A DNA stretch of 64,000 nt, from contig JADKKF010000010.1 in assembly GCA_016720635.1 (NCBI GenBank), forward strand, positions 91,793 to 155,792. The letters are read 5' to 3'. Position numbers and translations under genes: made by a program. The notes under the pieces are model-generated. The model saw only the letters and a program-made list of their open reading frames with translations, was not told the origin of the DNA and searched no databases. Position 1 is the stretch's first letter, and each line of letters starts with the position of its first letter. Shown here one piece after another: positions 36,785 through 45,419 of this stretch. The DNA is from Saprospiraceae bacterium. Lineage in GTDB: Bacteria > Bacteroidota > Bacteroidia > Chitinophagales > Saprospiraceae.

Positions 36785-38401
36785 TTAAAATCTAGCAATG
36801 ATACCTCCAACGGCATTGAGACCAAAGGTAGGATAGTCCTGATATACTTTATATTTGTTGAATGCCAAATTGTTCAACATGATGAATGCTCCAAAATTTT
36901 CAGAGAACATATAATCCCCTCCAATGCTTACATCGAAGAGTGGGTTTCCTTTGTCAGCAGTGCCGTCTGCAAGTTTAAAACTCATGCCATTACCAAAAAA
37001 CAAATCAGCTTTAACTGTAAGCTTATCAGCTAATGCTTTATATTTTGCGCTCAAATTAAATTGAAGCGTCGGGAGCATCCAAGGCTTAGCTTCATTTTTG
37101 GGATCGATCGAATTGACAATAACAGTGGCTGTGGCACTCAGATTTTCTAAAACTTGTGTACCTACTTGACCGTGTACGAATATAACAGTAGCTGTATCAT
37201 AACCCACTTTAAAAAACCTCGAATCTTCCTTGTGCTGCACGAAATACGCCAAGTCATCTACTTGACGATATCCAGCCTTCGCCTCATATTGAAGATCCCA
37301 AACATTGCCTCTAAATCCTGCATATATATCATTCAATTTTGTGTTTTTATATATTTGCCTGGAATGAATGTAAGGATTAAATCTAGAAAGTGTTTTGTAT
37401 GTGTTCTTCAGATAATTTCCTTCCCAACCAGCGAATATAATCCATTTATTTTGTACAATTTTTGCATTTAACTCGACGTCTGGTAAGAAATAAAAATGGT
37501 CATTTAACAAAGCAATCCGCATTCCCAGTTTAGCACTGAATCCATCTCCCTGATATGTAAATGAGGGATTGATGATGAAATTATTGAGATCTTGATTCAA
37601 GGTGTCTTTTACATTGGTCACATCTGACAAGATGGCAAGTTTTATTGGGTGTTTTTGATTCAGATATTTTTTTACGCCAAAATCCAATACGATGTCGTTC
37701 TCTCTTGTGGCAAGATTATCTCTATAATTATCGTACTTGATATGAGCCCAATAGTCAACATCAATTTTATTTTTTATGGTATTGTAAAATTTTAAACCCA
37801 AGCCGGTATTGGTGTATTTTTTTTGTGCATTTTCTTTTGAAAACTGTAAGCTATCATGGTTGTAGCCATACAAATATGCAGAATTTATCGTGTAACCGAT
37901 ATCTCCTTTTATGCCGATTCCCTTCTTGTGGTCGTAGCCTAAGTTCAATCCAAGGTCAGTGTCAGAAAACCGCTGCCATTCTATTTTTTTATCATTGGCA
38001 GAATAGTGCCTACCCAATAAATCTAAGGAAAAGCCCGGCTTTTGGACTAATGCAAAATTGGCTTCTACCAAAGGCGATGCTGGAAATCCATAACCCGCTT
38101 TTACATAATGCTTATATGATTTGTCGTTGCTTTTTTCGGGTGAAACGGCAACGGGTTTGATTGTCGGTGGTTGCACATCTACTGTTATTTTATCCTTTGC
38201 AATGACTTGGTAGTCGTATTCGACGTCCTTGGATGGAGCTGTGCTATACGGAGCTGTCAATTCTAACTTTTCAGATTCAGCTAGTCGTGCATCAAAGTTT
38301 TTAATAACTTCAATCTTACCTGAAGGAAGTTCCTTTTGTCCAAACAAATTGAGACTAAATCCAAGAACAGCAATGCTCAATATATATTTCGTATTTTTCA
38401 T
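36785..38401 (-). CDS. outer-membrane beta-barrel protein, operon partner of the TPR protein
   Basis: The 538-residue product has a signal peptide (MKNTKYILSIAVLGFSLNLFG), a ~90-residue polar, Lys/Pro-rich stretch, then repeated amphipathic strands (YKHYVKAGYGFPASPLVEANFALVQ..., DTDLGLNLGYDHKKGIGIKGDIGYTI...) ending in FGLNAVGGIIARF, whose terminal Phe is typical of BamA-inserted barrels. No TonB plug domain is present. The start at 38401 is chosen over 38467 because it begins the signal peptide. It follows the TPR gene by 31 bases on the same strand. Function unknown; a porin or an envelope complex with the TPR protein is possible. Confidence 0.8.
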   Translation of the reverse strand: MKNTKYILSIAVLGFSLNLFGQKELPSGKIEVIKNFDARLAESEKLELTAPYSTAPSKDVEYDYQVIAKDKITVDVQPPTIKPVAVSPEKSNDKSYKHYVKAGYGFPASPLVEANFALVQKPGFSLDLLGRHYSANDKKIEWQRFSDTDLGLNLGYDHKKGIGIKGDIGYTINSAYLYGYNHDSLQFSKENAQKKYTNTGLGLKFYNTIKNKIDVDYWAHIKYDNYRDNLATRENDIVLDFGVKKYLNQKHPIKLAILSDVTNVKDTLNQDLNNFIINPSFTYQGDGFSAKLGMRIALLNDHFYFLPDVELNAKIVQNKWIIFAGWEGNYLKNTYKTLSRFNPYIHSRQIYKNTKLNDIYAGFRGNVWDLQYEAKAGYRQVDDLAYFVQHKEDSRFFKVGYDTATVIFVHGQVGTQVLENLSATATVIVNSIDPKNEAKPWMLPTLQFNLSAKYKALADKLTVKADLFFGNGMSFKLADGTADKGNPLFDVSIGGDYMFSENFGAFIMLNNLAFNKYKVYQDYPTFGLNAVGGIIARF

Positions 38402-38432
38402 AATCTTACTTTTACTTGATAATAATTGAATA

Positions 38433-41400
38433 TTAGTTTTCTTCCATTTCCAATGTTTTCGATTCATTGGTTTTGAGGTTTACGCGATTTAATTTGCCTT
38501 CTATTTGATCCAATTCTTTGAGCTTTTTCTTGGCTTCATCTACTAAAGCCTTATCTCCTTCAAAGTTCTCCACGACTGCTTCGAGCGCAGCTCTGGCATT
38601 GAAATAGTCAGACTTTTTGACTTGAGTGTCGGAAATAAGCAGCAAAGACTTTGCTATCCAATAAGGGAACCCAGAGTTGCCTTCTATAGCCGTATTGCAA
38701 GCCTGTTCAGCTTCATCCCATTTTTCCTGATCGTAATAAATTTTGGCAAGCATGTAGCGGGATTCGGCTGTTTGTTCGTTTTCGCCGCCTTTCAGTGCTT
38801 TGGTAAAATATTCTGAGGCTTTGTCAAGGTCATTTCGATCGTAGTTAAGCTTCCCTAGATAATAATTAGACAATGCTTTTTCATCGGCAGAAGATTTTGG
38901 ATTGTTGGCGACCTTCACAGCATATTCTGCTACGCCATCTTGATTTTGACTTCTATGCGCACTCCTCAACGCACCCAATTGAGCTTGGAATTGTTTGTCT
39001 TCAGTTCTAGCGACTTTCTCCAGTTTTGAATAATAAGTGTATGCCTGTGCGAAAGCATTGGAATGGTGATAAGCAATGATAGCCGCTTTATCTAGAGAAA
39101 CAACATAGTATTCAGAATTTCCTTTTTCTATTACTTTTTCAAAATCGATTAAGGCTTTGTCATACTTTTTTAATGCCAAATAACTTTCTCCCCTAGAATA
39201 AAATGCTTGCAATGTATTGGCCCCATTGGGAAATTTTTTCAAATATTCATCAAACCCTGTGATAGCATTTTGCCAATTGCCCAGTTCAAAATGATTTTGC
39301 GCAACTCTAAAGTTCAACGAATCCTTTGAATCTTTCGACATTTTGTACCCAGGAATGGTTTCAATGTATTCAATATAATCGTCGGCTCGACCCATTTCAA
39401 GATAAATCTCTTCAATCGCAGCTCGAGCATATTCGGCATCTTCCTTAGATGGATTATTATTGAAAACGTTTTTATAGTAAGTAAGTGCTGATTCTTTTTC
39501 TCCACTATTGTATGAAATCAGCCCCAATAAAATATAAGATTTGTTGACCAGTTTAGATTTATCCTTGTAATTAGTCACAAGCTTAGTCAGAGGCCCTTTT
39601 GCCAACTTGTATGCCTCCATTTCTTGGTGTGTTTTTCCTAATTCATACAATGCCTGATCGGCGTATAGAGAATTTGGGTAGCGATTAGGAATTTCAGACA
39701 ATGTGTTTATTTTGTCTTGTTTGTCTCCATCCAATCCTTGTATGATTCCTTTTTGAAACATTGCATAAATGAAGCCTTCATACTTGTTATCTATGGCTTC
39801 ATTGTACAAAGCTAGAGCCTCTTTATAGTTGTTTTTCTTGAAATTACAGTCGCCTGCCTTCATAACGGCATCGCCTAGTACATTTTTATTTACAAACGCA
39901 TCTTTGATCTTGTTATTCTTTTTAATCCCATTAACCGCAGATTCGAACGATTTTAATGCAGCGCTATAATTTTCCAGCTTAAATTGGCTAAATCCAAGAA
40001 CATACTGCGCGACTGGCAAAGTCGAAATATCAGACGTCACTTTGACCAATTTATAATCAGCGATATAATTATCCATATGTTCGATACTGGCAGGAAAGTC
40101 CTTTTTTAAATGGTAAATATCACCTCTCCAAAATGATATGAGCGTTTTTATGCTTTTATTGATGGGATATTTATCAGATTTTATAAAATAAGCCAAAGCA
40201 CCCTCATAAGCTTTATTATTGTACTCTTGTAAGCCTTTTTGATAGCATATCTTTTGATAAGCCTCCTTCAACTTTTCGTTAGGTTGGTCTATGCTTTCGA
40301 TAATCTTGATGGCATTGTCATAATCTTTGGTATTTTCAAGCACATCACCAAGCACTTTTTGTGCCTCGGCATAATATTTTGATCCCTGAGGTATTTTGGA
40401 AAGAATCATTACTGCTTCACGGTCGCCGTTCATTTCAGCGGACAGTTTTGCATAATTGAATTTTGAATTTTCGGTCATTTCTGCATCAAAATTCATATTG
40501 GAGGCTTTCATAAATGCATTTTTAGCCGAAGGCTTATCTTTGGTTTTTATATAACTATCAGCCAAAAAATATAGTGCGTTCTGTCCCATAGGAGTATTGC
40601 TTTGATCGCACTCCTTGAGGTATTCTATGGCCTTGGGGTAGTTCCCATTTTTATAATATGTATAGCCGATTTGGAACATGGTCTCGGGACTTACACCAGA
40701 GCTATTGGAGGCGTATTCTTCCATATAGGGAAGGGCTTCAGAATATCTTCCCAATTGAAAATAGGACTGACCGATCAGTTGGTTCACTTCGCTTTTCTTC
40801 TGGATGTCAGGATCATTGAGTAGGGTAGTACCATAATCTATAACCTCTTGATATTTTTTCTGACCATAATAAATTTGGCAAATATAGTATGGAACTAAAT
40901 TTTTGTATTTTTTATAGGCCGCACAAACTTTAAATCCCTGAATGGCTTGGTCGTATTTTTTGTCAAAATAACTGGCCATTCCAAAATAATAATTTGCTGG
41001 ATAATAGTATTTGTTTTGAATGTTTCGGATTGAATTAAAAGATTCTCTCGCCTTAGTAAAATTTTTGTTAACGAAATTCGCATAAGCGAGCTTGAATTTT
41101 AATTCAGTATATTCTTCGGTGCTCAATCCTGTCCCTTCAATCATCGAATAATACTCGATGGCTTCATCGTACTTTTTCTTGTTGTAGGCGAAATTTCCCA
41201 ATTCCAAGATGGCTTGATCCGACGCCGCATCGGGCTTGCGATCTCGATAAAAATCAAGCATCAGTTTTTCACCCTCAGATCGCCCAGCTTTCAGTACAGA
41301 CTTGGCGTACATGATTTCTGCTTGAGTACGGATGACTCTAGAATTGTTATCAGTAGGGTAGGTCGTTTGCTCAAGAGCTTTCTTAAAGTACTGTTGGGCT

Positions 41401-41540
41401 CCTGCATATACGCCCTTTTCGTACAATTCGACTCCTTTTTTAAAATTAAATTTTGATTCTGTGAAAATTGTCGTCTTTTGTCCTAGCATCGTAGCAGAAT
41501 AAAAGATGCCACAAAGAATAATGAAGCTATTTAATTTCAT
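38433..41540 (-). CDS. large periplasmic tetratricopeptide-repeat protein
   Basis: The 1035-residue protein has a signal peptide (MKLNSFIILCGIFYSATMLG) and TPR or TPR-like helical repeats over nearly its whole length, for example KFNFKKGVELYEKGVYAGAQQYFKKAL, MFQIGYTYYKNGNYPKAIEYLKEC and YYLGKLNYDRNDLDKASEYFTKAL. Some twenty or more units can be traced. The tail (LKELDQIEGKLNRVNLKTNESK) is a short coiled segment. TPR arrays are protein-binding scaffolds, so with the barrel gene downstream it may organise an outer-membrane complex from the periplasmic side. No specific family function is recognised. Confidence 0.87.
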   Translation of the reverse strand: MKLNSFIILCGIFYSATMLGQKTTIFTESKFNFKKGVELYEKGVYAGAQQYFKKALEQTTYPTDNNSRVIRTQAEIMYAKSVLKAGRSEGEKLMLDFYRDRKPDAASDQAILELGNFAYNKKKYDEAIEYYSMIEGTGLSTEEYTELKFKLAYANFVNKNFTKARESFNSIRNIQNKYYYPANYYFGMASYFDKKYDQAIQGFKVCAAYKKYKNLVPYYICQIYYGQKKYQEVIDYGTTLLNDPDIQKKSEVNQLIGQSYFQLGRYSEALPYMEEYASNSSGVSPETMFQIGYTYYKNGNYPKAIEYLKECDQSNTPMGQNALYFLADSYIKTKDKPSAKNAFMKASNMNFDAEMTENSKFNYAKLSAEMNGDREAVMILSKIPQGSKYYAEAQKVLGDVLENTKDYDNAIKIIESIDQPNEKLKEAYQKICYQKGLQEYNNKAYEGALAYFIKSDKYPINKSIKTLISFWRGDIYHLKKDFPASIEHMDNYIADYKLVKVTSDISTLPVAQYVLGFSQFKLENYSAALKSFESAVNGIKKNNKIKDAFVNKNVLGDAVMKAGDCNFKKNNYKEALALYNEAIDNKYEGFIYAMFQKGIIQGLDGDKQDKINTLSEIPNRYPNSLYADQALYELGKTHQEMEAYKLAKGPLTKLVTNYKDKSKLVNKSYILLGLISYNSGEKESALTYYKNVFNNNPSKEDAEYARAAIEEIYLEMGRADDYIEYIETIPGYKMSKDSKDSLNFRVAQNHFELGNWQNAITGFDEYLKKFPNGANTLQAFYSRGESYLALKKYDKALIDFEKVIEKGNSEYYVVSLDKAAIIAYHHSNAFAQAYTYYSKLEKVARTEDKQFQAQLGALRSAHRSQNQDGVAEYAVKVANNPKSSADEKALSNYYLGKLNYDRNDLDKASEYFTKALKGGENEQTAESRYMLAKIYYDQEKWDEAEQACNTAIEGNSGFPYWIAKSLLLISDTQVKKSDYFNARAALEAVVENFEGDKALVDEAKKKLKELDQIEGKLNRVNLKTNESKTLEMEEN

Positions 41541-41661
41541 GCGAAACTGATTTTTGTTATTAAAAACTGTTTTCTCCTTTTGAATATTGTCGCACTTAGC
41601 ATTTCTGCAACAAACTTATGAAAAAAAACCGTAATATATGTGTATTGTGGATAATTGGTGC

Positions 41662-41690
41662 AAAAAAAAAGCGCCAGAATTTCTGACGCT
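41662..41690 (-). terminator. intrinsic terminator after tRNA-His
   Basis: On the minus strand AGCGTCAGAA pairs with TTCTGGCGCT (one G-T pair) and is followed by T9. It ends the tRNA transcript 6 bases after its 3' end and before the TPR gene. Confidence 0.8.
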
Positions 41691-41696
41691 TCGATG

Positions 41697-41771
<75 letters not shown>

Positions 41772-41799
41772 GCTTAATTCTCCTTTTCAGGAGGGACTG

Positions 41800-41831
41800 C
41801 AAAGGTAAATTTTTATTTATTATTTTTCAAA
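41800..41831 (-). promoter_or_regulatory. promoter of tRNA-His
   Basis: TTTG (41828-41831) and TACCTTTG (41800-41807) are separated by 20 bases, an almost ideal Bacteroidota sigma-A promoter. The -7 box ends 28 bases upstream of the mature tRNA. Confidence 0.75.
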
Positions 41832-41974
41832 TCTCTGACAAGGATATTTTTTTCAATATCTTCAAATTCATGCCCAGCTTCTAATGATTCTAAAAAAAGT
41901 TAGCCTTAAAAGTTATCTTTACCCATTCAATTCGTCATTATACAAAGTTTTTTAATAATATTTATTTTCAATCT

Positions 41975-42589
41975 ATGTTCGAATTCATGTTGGTTTTGTT
42001 GGGTATTGCCTTTGGAGCGCTGGTTGTGTTGTATTTTACGCGAAGATCTAAAGCCAGCCATGTGAGGACTGAAGGTCAGTTATTGCTCGAAAGTACCCGC
42101 AAAATCTGTAAATTGGCCGCTGTGGAAGGTGAATTCAGTGAGATCTATAGCAAATCAGATACGGCATCTTACTTTTTTGATTTATTCAGTTCTGAAAAAA
42201 AAGCCCTCGTCATCGTCAAGGCTAAAGCCATTTTGGGATTCGATCTCAACAAAATGATACTAGAAGTGGACGAATCAAACAAAATTTTGCACATTCGTCA
42301 TTTTCCAAGCCCCCAACTCATCTCCTTGGAGACTGATTGTCAGTACTACGACTTAAAACACGGAAGTTTCAATAAATTTTCTCCCGAAGACCTTACCAAA
42401 ATGCAAATCGAAGCCAAGGATTTGATTAAGAATAAAATCGAACACAGCCAATTGCCCACCTTGGCCATTGAACAAGCAAAGGACGCCATCTCGCTTGTCA
42501 GACATGCAGCCTTAGCCTCTGGTTGGAATGTCCAGACAGCACCCAATATTGGGGCAGACCCCAATCAGCCAAAACTATTACTTAATTGA
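41975..42589 (+). CDS. DUF4230 family membrane-anchored protein
   Basis: The 204-residue product has one N-terminal hydrophobic segment (MFEFMLVLLGIAFGALVVLYF) and a soluble domain with LLESTRKICKLAAVEGEFSEIYS, KALVIVKAKAILGFDLNKM and a C-terminal helix, the pattern of DUF4230. The segment is probably an anchor with the domain outside the cytoplasm. Role unknown. It is convergent with ychF. Confidence 0.85.
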   Translation: MFEFMLVLLGIAFGALVVLYFTRRSKASHVRTEGQLLLESTRKICKLAAVEGEFSEIYSKSDTASYFFDLFSSEKKALVIVKAKAILGFDLNKMILEVDESNKILHIRHFPSPQLISLETDCQYYDLKHGSFNKFSPEDLTKMQIEAKDLIKNKIEHSQLPTLAIEQAKDAISLVRHAALASGWNVQTAPNIGADPNQPKLLLN

Positions 42590-42610
42590 TTTTAACGATG
42601 TAAAAATGCC

Positions 42611-43708
42611 TTAGACGTTGAATCTAAAGTGCATGATGTCCCCATCTTTTACGACATATTCCTTGCCCTCTACGCCGAGTTTTCCAGCTTCTTTGATCGC
42701 AGCTTCGGACTTGTACTTGATATAATCGTCGTATCCGATGACTTCTGCGCGGATGAATCCTTTCTCAAAATCCGTGTGAATTACCGCAGCAGCTTGAGGT
42801 GCTTTGCAACCATTTTCTACCGTCCAGGCTCGCACTTCTTTTACTCCAGCTGTGAAATATGTGATTAGGTTCAGTAGTTTGTATGCCGATCGTATCACCT
42901 TGTTTACTCCAGGTTCAGAGAGACCCAAAGCCGACAAATATTCCTTCTGTTCTTCCTTGCTTTCCAATTCAGCTATTTCCGCTTCGATACCCGCACTCAC
43001 GAGGATGACCTCGGCATTTTCATCAGCTACAGCTTGCTTAAAATCCTGCACATAAATATTCCCATCTAGCACACTGTCCTCATCGACATTGCAAACATAA
43101 AGAACTGGCTTGTCCGTCAATAAAAACAAACTGGCGACGAATGGCCTGTCCTCGATATCAATCGGTGCAGTCCTAACTGGACACCCAGACTCGAGATGCT
43201 TTTCGACGATATCTGCGATCGCCAATTGATGCAAAACTTCTTTGTCGCCTCCTTTGACCAGTTTTTTCAAGCGGTCGATGGCTTTTTCTATGGACTCTAA
43301 GTCCTTGAGCATCAGCTCGGTATCTACTATTTCCTTGTCGCGAACTGGATCCACGCTGCCATCCACGTGGATGACATTATCGTCTTTGAAGCACCGTACG
43401 ACGTGGATTATCGTGTTCACCTCACGTATATTCGCCAAAAATTGGTTGCCCAATCCTTCGCCCTTACTCGCCCCTTTTATCAATCCTGCAATATCCAAAA
43501 TCTCGATCGTCGTCGGAAGCACCCTCTCAGGGATGACTATCTCCGCCAGCGCATCCAATCTCGGATCTGGCACCGTGATGATACCCAGATTGGGATCCTT
43601 CGTAGCAAAAGGATAATTAGCCGCTAGGGCTTTCGCAGAAGTCAAAGCATTGAACAGCGTTGATTTTCCGACATTTGGGAGACCCACGATACCACACTTA
43701 AGAGCCAT
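42611..43708 (-). CDS. ychF: redox-regulated ATPase YchF (Obg family)
   Basis: The 365-residue P-loop protein has G1 GIVGLPNVGKSTLFNALT, a G3-like DIAGLIKGASKGEGLGNQFLANIRE, a coiled-coil insert around LESIEKAIDRLKK, and the C-terminal TGS domain (LITYFTAGVKEVRAWTV ... YVVKDGDIMHFRF). YchF binds ATP rather than GTP because of an altered G4 (here YVCNVDED), associates with ribosomes and is linked to oxidative stress control. ATG at 43708 is chosen over 43750 because conserved sequence starts at MALKCGIVG. Cytoplasmic. Confidence 0.95.
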   Translation of the reverse strand: MALKCGIVGLPNVGKSTLFNALTSAKALAANYPFATKDPNLGIITVPDPRLDALAEIVIPERVLPTTIEILDIAGLIKGASKGEGLGNQFLANIREVNTIIHVVRCFKDDNVIHVDGSVDPVRDKEIVDTELMLKDLESIEKAIDRLKKLVKGGDKEVLHQLAIADIVEKHLESGCPVRTAPIDIEDRPFVASLFLLTDKPVLYVCNVDEDSVLDGNIYVQDFKQAVADENAEVILVSAGIEAEIAELESKEEQKEYLSALGLSEPGVNKVIRSAYKLLNLITYFTAGVKEVRAWTVENGCKAPQAAAVIHTDFEKGFIRAEVIGYDDYIKYKSEAAIKEAGKLGVEGKEYVVKDGDIMHFRFNV

Positions 43709-43728
43709 AAATTTTGTTTTTAAGAGCG

Positions 43729-43736
43729 CAAAGGTA
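43729..43736 (-). promoter_or_regulatory. -7 promoter box of ychF
   Basis: TACCTTTG on the minus strand is a perfect TAnnTTTG box 20 bases before the ychF ATG. A TTTGG lies only 11 bases upstream of it, too close for a normal -33. Confidence 0.5.
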
Positions 43737-43777
43737 CAATATTTTGCCAAAGTATTTTAGTGATTTACCCAAAGTAA

Positions 43778-43885
43778 TTTTGGGCGCATCCTCACTCCGT
43801 GAGGACCTTGCTGTTCGTGGGTTCGCGATGCTCCGTCCTGAGATAAATCTCACGACCAAGCCACTACCATCACTTGCGCGCTAGG
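43778..43885 (-). repeat. intergenic structured repeat, copy 5 of 5
   Basis: Read on the minus strand: CCTAGCGCGCAAGTGATGGTAGTGG, an arm GTGAGA TTTA TCTCA, GGACGGAGCATCGCGAACCC, ACGAACAGC, an arm GTCCTCAC GGA GTGAGGAT, then GCGCCCAAAATT. It lies upstream of the ychF -7 box, in the divergent gap to the accessory island. Confidence 0.82.
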
Positions 43886-44311
43886 ACTGCCAAATTCTCC
43901 GCTTTTTTTAATACCAGATTACTGGATATTGCTCCTATTCTGCTTGAAATGTAGCTCTCAGCTTTTCATTTCCGTAGCTTAAGCATTCTCCTAGGAACCC
44001 AAAGGGTTCAAATGATTATTGCCGAAAGCTTAAGCAATGCCTTTGACCCCGACGGGGTCAAACTTCAATCTTACACATATCTTTTTATAAAATTAAGTCT
44101 CTCCTAAAAACATGTAAAAAATATTGATTTTTCTTTGCTTTTATTTTATATTTGCTAGATGATGTATTATGAAAACCTGTAAAACTTAATAAACCGACAA
44201 ATCTTCATTACCAAAACCTAATTATTTCCTTTATTAACTTTTTTGTTTTGGTTAATTTTTTTTGGTTTTAAGTATAATTGACATGGATAAATCAAAATAT
44301 AAAATGCAATT
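43886..44311. other. repeat-bearing, AT-rich gap before the accessory island
   Basis: After the structured repeat come two related palindromic units (43972-44062), then about 250 bases of very AT-rich sequence. No gene is seen. GC content falls visibly here and stays low through the next gene. Confidence 0.5.
43972..44062. repeat. pair of palindromic repeat units
   Basis: Two units share GCTTAAGCA (43977-43985 and 44028-44036), each followed by a hairpin: GAACCC-AAA-GGGTTC (43995-44009) and TTTGACCCCG-A-CGGGGTCAAA (44042-44062). The second is a perfect 10-bp inverted repeat. The arrangement resembles REP-type extragenic palindromes. Confidence 0.6.
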
Positions 44312-45334
44312 ATGGATTACAAATTAGAAATATTTTATTCAATAGTACCCGATTTTATATCGGAAAATTATGATTTTAATCAAACATCATTAATCGTCGA
44401 TGAAATCAATTTAGTTTTATCAAAATTCAAATTGATTAATGAAGAATGGATATCTGATTACACCATGAGTGCTAAAATAGTATCATTTGATTCAGGTCTG
44501 AATTATCAAGGTGGGTTAAAGCCAAATTTAATTGGGCGAAAGGAAGACTCATTAAAGTTTACTGTCAAAGCCAAAATAAATATTGATAATTATGTTGTTA
44601 ATTGGCTTTTTGGTGATAGTGTTACTAAAGTTACTGAGCGGGAAGAATTGTTAAAACATTTACCCTATTCAATTTCTGATGTTTTTGGAGACCACATTTT
44701 TGAAATACTTGTATTATCTCAAATTTCACGTCCTTTCAGTTTAAAGATTAGGGAAGGAATAGTTTTTATCAATTCTCAACGTTTTCGTGTTAATTTACCT
44801 AAAATTCTGATTTTTCGAGATTATTTAGAATTGATCAATACATTAATGTATCCAGACATACAATACCTTAATTTTTATGACTATTTCAATTGGATAATTG
44901 AGAACAAATTATTTTTCCTTGAAATACCCAAAAATATTTATCAAAAAGCATTAATAAACCTAACCTATGTAATTGCAGAAGAAAATGATATTAGCAAATT
45001 TATTTTCAAAATGAGAATTTTAGAATTGATTTACATAGAGGGTGACAATCACCTTTCACACCAATTAGAAACCAGAATTCAATGCTATCTCGGAGAGATG
45101 AAAACTTTTAAGAAAAAAATAAAAAAAATGTACGACTTCAGATCTGACTTTGTACATGGAACAAGCTTATTAGTTCCATTTCATAAATCAGCTTATGAAA
45201 ATGAGGCACAAAACAAGTTTAATCAAGGGTTTTATGATGCAGATGCTTTTAGTTTTTTATTAATCATTTCAACGCTTCAAAAAATGTACTTAGAAAATCG
45301 GACTGATTTAAAATTTAAGGTTACCTTAGAATAG
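44312..45334 (+). CDS. hypothetical protein with ApeA-like HEPN C-terminus
   Basis: The 340-residue protein has no signal peptide or membrane segment. The first ~200 residues are unrecognised (IVPDFISENYDFNQTSLIVDEIN...). The C-terminal ~120 residues are helical and contain KKIKKMYDFRSDFVHGTSLL, with Arg277-x4-His282. This matches the Rx4-6H RNase-type motif and the sequence context of ApeA-type HEPN domains, which occur in anti-phage and other RNA-targeting proteins. Base composition is lower in GC than the housekeeping neighbours, suggesting transfer. The gene lies directly upstream of a KilA-N gene. Defence function is inference; no characterised homologue is recognised. Confidence 0.7.
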   Translation: MDYKLEIFYSIVPDFISENYDFNQTSLIVDEINLVLSKFKLINEEWISDYTMSAKIVSFDSGLNYQGGLKPNLIGRKEDSLKFTVKAKINIDNYVVNWLFGDSVTKVTEREELLKHLPYSISDVFGDHIFEILVLSQISRPFSLKIREGIVFINSQRFRVNLPKILIFRDYLELINTLMYPDIQYLNFYDYFNWIIENKLFFLEIPKNIYQKALINLTYVIAEENDISKFIFKMRILELIYIEGDNHLSHQLETRIQCYLGEMKTFKKKIKKMYDFRSDFVHGTSLLVPFHKSAYENEAQNKFNQGFYDADAFSFLLIISTLQKMYLENRTDLKFKVTLE

Positions 45335-45419
45335 ATTATAAAATTTCGCTGTATTTAAGGCGTCCTAACTGTTAGCTATATCAGGAACGAAAAATGTATG
45401 AAGTTTAAAGAAACAAAAT

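Noticed and set aside
37154..37471. 105-codon plus-strand frame inside the outer-membrane protein gene
   Set aside because: Antisense shadow of strand-forming sequence; hydrophobic by chance, no start context.
44042..44062. Perfect palindrome considered as a simple intrinsic terminator
   Set aside because: It has no T-tract after it, and a related unit lies just upstream, so a repeat family fits better.
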